NCBI GenBank assembly: GCA_964389685.1
Contig: CAYMFM010000010.1
Coordinates: 1-64,000 of the forward strand
Direction: 5' to 3'
Length of the DNA: 64,000 nucleotides
DNA from: G020353115 sp964389685
GTDB taxonomy: Bacteria; Bacteroidota; Bacteroidia; Bacteroidales; VadinHA17
Part shown: piece after piece, positions 61,710 to 64,000 of the stretch
How the letters are laid out: every line of letters begins with the position of its first letter
Numbering within the stretch: the first letter of the stretch is position 1
Program-made: the position numbers and the translations under genes
Notes under the pieces: model-generated
Seen by the model: only the letters and a program-made list of their open reading frames with translations
The model's database searches: none
What the model was told of the DNA's origin: nothing

Positions 61710-62603
61710 CTACCTGTTTGTTCGCATAAAACCAACCAGGCTGAACCACATAATCTTAATGATTTTTATTTTTGCCGGTTCACCCTTCAGTATAAAACCA
61801 AGACTGAGGATGACGGAAGCGCCAATTTTGAAGGTGTAGTCAAAAAATTTCAACAATGTAAAAATAGCGGGTTGGCTTTGGAGATAAACCCGGTGAGAGG
61901 ATCCTAAATCCAGGGACAATTTCCTGATGCCTGAAGCATCGATCCTTTCCGGAGGGATATGGTGATATACCACAACATCCGGGGCATACAAGGCCACTTT
62001 TTGCATTGCTTTTAGTTTCCCGAATATATAGAGATCATCGCATCGGTGGGCTAGTTTTGTATCAAACAATCCGATGGTCTCAAAAACCACTTTACGAAAA
62101 GCCATATTGCAGCCCGCCGGAACTTTTTTCTTAAATGGAACAGGATGATCCCCTTTGTCCACTTTTGCTACAACACCCCAAATATACTTTGAGAGCCATG
62201 CCGGCTCCTTTTTTTCAGGGAAGATTGGGATTACTTTTCCCCCGATAGCATCATAATTACTATAATCCTGAAAAATGCGGATCAGGTTCATCGCATAATC
62301 GCTTCGGGCTTCAGCATCATCATCAATAAAGGAAATGATTCTTCCGGATGATTCTTTAATTCCTCTGTTTCTGGCAAAAGCCAAACCCTGGTTCTTTTCC
62401 AGGAAGTACCTTAGGTTTATATCCGGACGGTGTTCGATAAACTCCTGACAAAGTGATGCAGTCCTGTCCGTGCTGTTATTATCAACTACCAATACTTCAT
62501 ATCGGTGTTTATCCAGGGATTGCAAAGAAAGACTTTGCAAGGTAAGAGGCAGAAAATCTTCGCGGTTATAAGTACAAATTATGATCGATAATTCAGGTTG
62601 CAT
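61710..62603 (-). CDS. Glycosyltransferase family 2
   Basis: A 297-residue GT-A glycosyltransferase. It starts with ELSIIICTYNREDFLPLTLQ; the nucleotide site is VLVVDNNSTDRT; the metal-binding DxD region is ISFIDDDAEARSDY. The loop KKKVPAGCNMAFRK and CDDLYIFGKLK (acceptor and catalytic base side) follow. A C-terminal hydrophobic stretch (about 255-285) may attach it to the membrane. It adds one sugar from a nucleotide-sugar to a growing glycan. A full promoter box (TACATTTG, 62644-62651) lies upstream. It converges on the SDR gene. Confidence 0.92.
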   Translation of the reverse strand: MQPELSIIICTYNREDFLPLTLQSLSLQSLDKHRYEVLVVDNNSTDRTASLCQEFIEHRPDINLRYFLEKNQGLAFARNRGIKESSGRIISFIDDDAEARSDYAMNLIRIFQDYSNYDAIGGKVIPIFPEKKEPAWLSKYIWGVVAKVDKGDHPVPFKKKVPAGCNMAFRKVVFETIGLFDTKLAHRCDDLYIFGKLKAMQKVALYAPDVVVYHHIPPERIDASGIRKLSLDLGSSHRVYLQSQPAIFTLLKFFDYTFKIGASVILSLGFILKGEPAKIKIIKIMWFSLVGFMRTNR

Positions 62604-62643
62604 TAAACTATAAATAACCCAATGAGATATAGACTTGATGCAA

Positions 62644-62651
62644 CAAATGTA
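62644..62651 (-). promoter_or_regulatory. Promoter -7 box of the GT2 gene
   Basis: TACATTTG on the reverse strand matches TAnnTTTG, about 40 bases before the ATG at 62603. Confidence 0.5.
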
Positions 62652-62777
62652 AATTAAAATCTCCGGTTTTCATAGTGCCCGATGCCAGGCGATCATGCTG
62701 CATGCGCCGTTGAGTCTGATATCCTGTAAATGTTCTAAAGTAGATAACCCGATTCTGTGAAAATCTCCTGCAATGTT

Positions 62778-62785
62778 TATCTTTG
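62778..62785 (+). promoter_or_regulatory. Promoter -7 box of nadB
   Basis: TATCTTTG matches TAnnTTTG; the expected transcript start near 62791 gives a 60-base leader before the ATG at 62852. Confidence 0.5.
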
Positions 62786-62851
62786 CTGATTGGTGTCATA
62801 CAGGAACAGATTTCCTCTGCATGCTGTTATACTGATGCCAATAATGATGAT

Positions 62852-64000
62852 ATGGTAAGAAAAGTTGATTTTCTGGTGATCGGCTCAGGAATCGCAGGGT
62901 TGAGTTACGCGTTGAAAGCTGCATCGCATGGTAGGGTATGTGTCATTACCAAGAACAGCATTGAGGAAACCAATACCCGGTATGCACAGGGGGGCATTGC
63001 CTCCGTCATGTATCCACCGGATTCTTTCGAAAAGCATATACAGGATACCATACGGTGTGGAGATGGTTATTGCAACAAGAAGGTTGTTGAGATGGTGGTA
63101 AAAGAAGCTCCGGATAGGATAAACGATTTACTGAAATGGGGGGTTGAATTTGATAAAAGAGAAAATGGGAAGTTTGATCTTGCAAAAGAGGGTGGACATT
63201 CTTCCCATCGGATCTTACATCATAAAGATTATACCGGATTGACGATTCACTCAACACTGATCAAACAGGTAAAAAGCACAAAAAACATTGAGATTCTTGA
63301 AGACTATTTTGCGATTGATTTAATAACACAGCACCAGATGGGTGATCCGGTTGTCAGAGGACAGAAAGATATCCAGTGTTACGGTGCTTATGTCCTTGAT
63401 CTCCATACCAGAGTGGTAGATACGATCCTTTCAAAAGTAACCATCATTGCTACCGGAGGCACTGGGAACCTCTATCATACCACAACCAATCCTCCCATTG
63501 CAACGGGTGATGGAATTGCCATGGTTTACCGGGCGAAAGGGATCATAGAGAACATGGAGTTTGTTCAGTTCCATCCCACTTCTCTCTATCATCCAGGTGA
63601 AAGACCTTCCTTCCTGATTACAGAAGCCATCAGGGGCTTTGGGGGAACATTAAAATCCATTGACGGGGAGGAATTTATGGCGAAGTATGATTCCAGGGGC
63701 TCTCTTGCACCCAGGGATATCGTTGCACGAGCCATCGATAATGAGATGAAAATTCACGGGGATGATTTTGTATATCTTGATTGCACTCATCTGGATGCAG
63801 AGGCATTGCAGGAAAATTTCCCGAATGTATATCAGAAATGCCTTAGCATTGGGATTGATATTACAAAAGATATGATCCCGGTCGTTCCCGCAGCACATTA
63901 TTTATGTGGTGGAATTAAGGTGAATGAATATGGGCAGAGCAGTGTAGAGAGACTGTATGCCATTGGTGAAGCTGCTTCAACCGGGTTACACGGAGCAAAC
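62852..64000 (+). CDS. nadB: L-aspartate oxidase, truncated at the window edge
   Basis: The first 383 codons of a flavoprotein that oxidises L-aspartate to iminoaspartate for NAD synthesis; about 140 residues are missing at the right edge. The FAD-binding start is DFLVIGSGIAGLSYALKA. Substrate-site motifs include NTRYAQGGIASVM, GGHSSHRILHHKDYTG, EFVQFHPTSLYHPG and VVPAAHYLCGGI, all standard for NadB and related to fumarate reductase flavoproteins. The start is set by the ATG at 62852; no other in-frame start fits. The divergent neighbour is the GT2 gene. Confidence 0.94.
   Translation, partial: MVRKVDFLVIGSGIAGLSYALKAASHGRVCVITKNSIEETNTRYAQGGIASVMYPPDSFEKHIQDTIRCGDGYCNKKVVEMVVKEAPDRINDLLKWGVEFDKRENGKFDLAKEGGHSSHRILHHKDYTGLTIHSTLIKQVKSTKNIEILEDYFAIDLITQHQMGDPVVRGQKDIQCYGAYVLDLHTRVVDTILSKVTIIATGGTGNLYHTTTNPPIATGDGIAMVYRAKGIIENMEFVQFHPTSLYHPGERPSFLITEAIRGFGGTLKSIDGEEFMAKYDSRGSLAPRDIVARAIDNEMKIHGDDFVYLDCTHLDAEALQENFPNVYQKCLSIGIDITKDMIPVVPAAHYLCGGIKVNEYGQSSVERLYAIGEAASTGLHGAN

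Noticed and set aside
61698..61907. 69-codon open frame on the + strand
   Set aside because: It is antisense to the 3' end of the GT2 gene and has no features of a real protein.
62608..62799. 63-codon open frame on the - strand
   Set aside because: It overlaps the promoter boxes of the GT2 and nadB genes and has no domain.

Overview
This window looks like part of a Bacteroidota chromosome, probably from a Bacteroidales/Marinilabiliales-type bacterium and from a draft or metagenome assembly. Four things point there. Type IX secretion (T9SS) is present: a type A sorting-domain protein, PorZ, a PorP/SprF protein and a giant adhesin with a type B sorting domain. Promoters fit the Bacteroidota pattern, TTG about 17-21 bases before TAnnTTTG. 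The block ftsX-DUF3098-uppP-truB-queA is typical of the phylum. PspC/PadR genes and a GH3-family protein add weaker support. Two runs of exactly 100 N are scaffold gaps inside a repetitive gene.

Layout. 1-1.5 kb: T9SS cargo, tRNA-Gln, a GYD-domain protein. 1.7-5 kb: a leftward operon of a thioredoxin-like protein without CxxC, two PspC proteins and a PadR repressor, with a candidate operator. 5.2-6.7 kb: DUF2797 protein and rhomboid protease. 7.3-10 kb: a polyamine operon (pyruvoyl arginine decarboxylase, agmatinase, deoxyhypusine-synthase-like enzyme). 10.1-14.4 kb: two Tat-type oxidoreductases, a small Cys protein, a TPR protein with a one-base frame break and a coiled-coil membrane protein. 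14.8 kb: tRNA-Asn. 15-19 kb: adenosine-kinase-like protein, deoxynucleoside kinase, GH3, RecO. 19.2-26.5 kb: two paralogous adenylate cyclase-HD fusion proteins around porZ, rdgB and a universal stress gene. 26.6-32 kb: ilvE, ftsX, DUF3098, uppP, truB, queA and a family 4 uracil-DNA glycosylase. 32.7-40 kb: the giant SprB-repeat adhesin and its PorP/SprF partner. 40.1-62.6 kb: a surface-glycan region (YfhO, flippase, a 16-kb leftward gene train led by glyS, an SDR and a GT2). 62.85 kb to the edge: nadB, truncated.

The most interesting region is the glycan train at 44.7-60.6 kb. Its genes, from the glyS end, are glyS, a DUF115-like protein, PseB, PseC, a NeuB-like synthase without a SAF domain, an SpsF-like cytidylyltransferase, a class III aminotransferase, a GNAT, a PseG-like protein, an SDR, a zinc-finger methyltransferase, an ATP-grasp ligase, a GH57-like protein, a KAS III enzyme and an acyl carrier protein. 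Most neighbours overlap or lie within 50 bases. The core resembles pseudaminic acid synthesis, but the second aminotransferase, ligase, methyltransferase and dedicated ACP/KAS III pair suggest a non-standard, possibly acylated, nonulosonic-acid-like sugar. That product is an inference.

Two other systems deserve attention: the paired cyclase-HD proteins, which may both make and degrade a cyclic nucleotide, and the arginine-agmatine-putrescine operon ending in a deoxyhypusine-synthase homologue. The giant adhesin can be reconstructed as one gene: every gap edge is an exact 55-base repeat, and the repeat spacing predicts gap sizes that restore a single reading frame.
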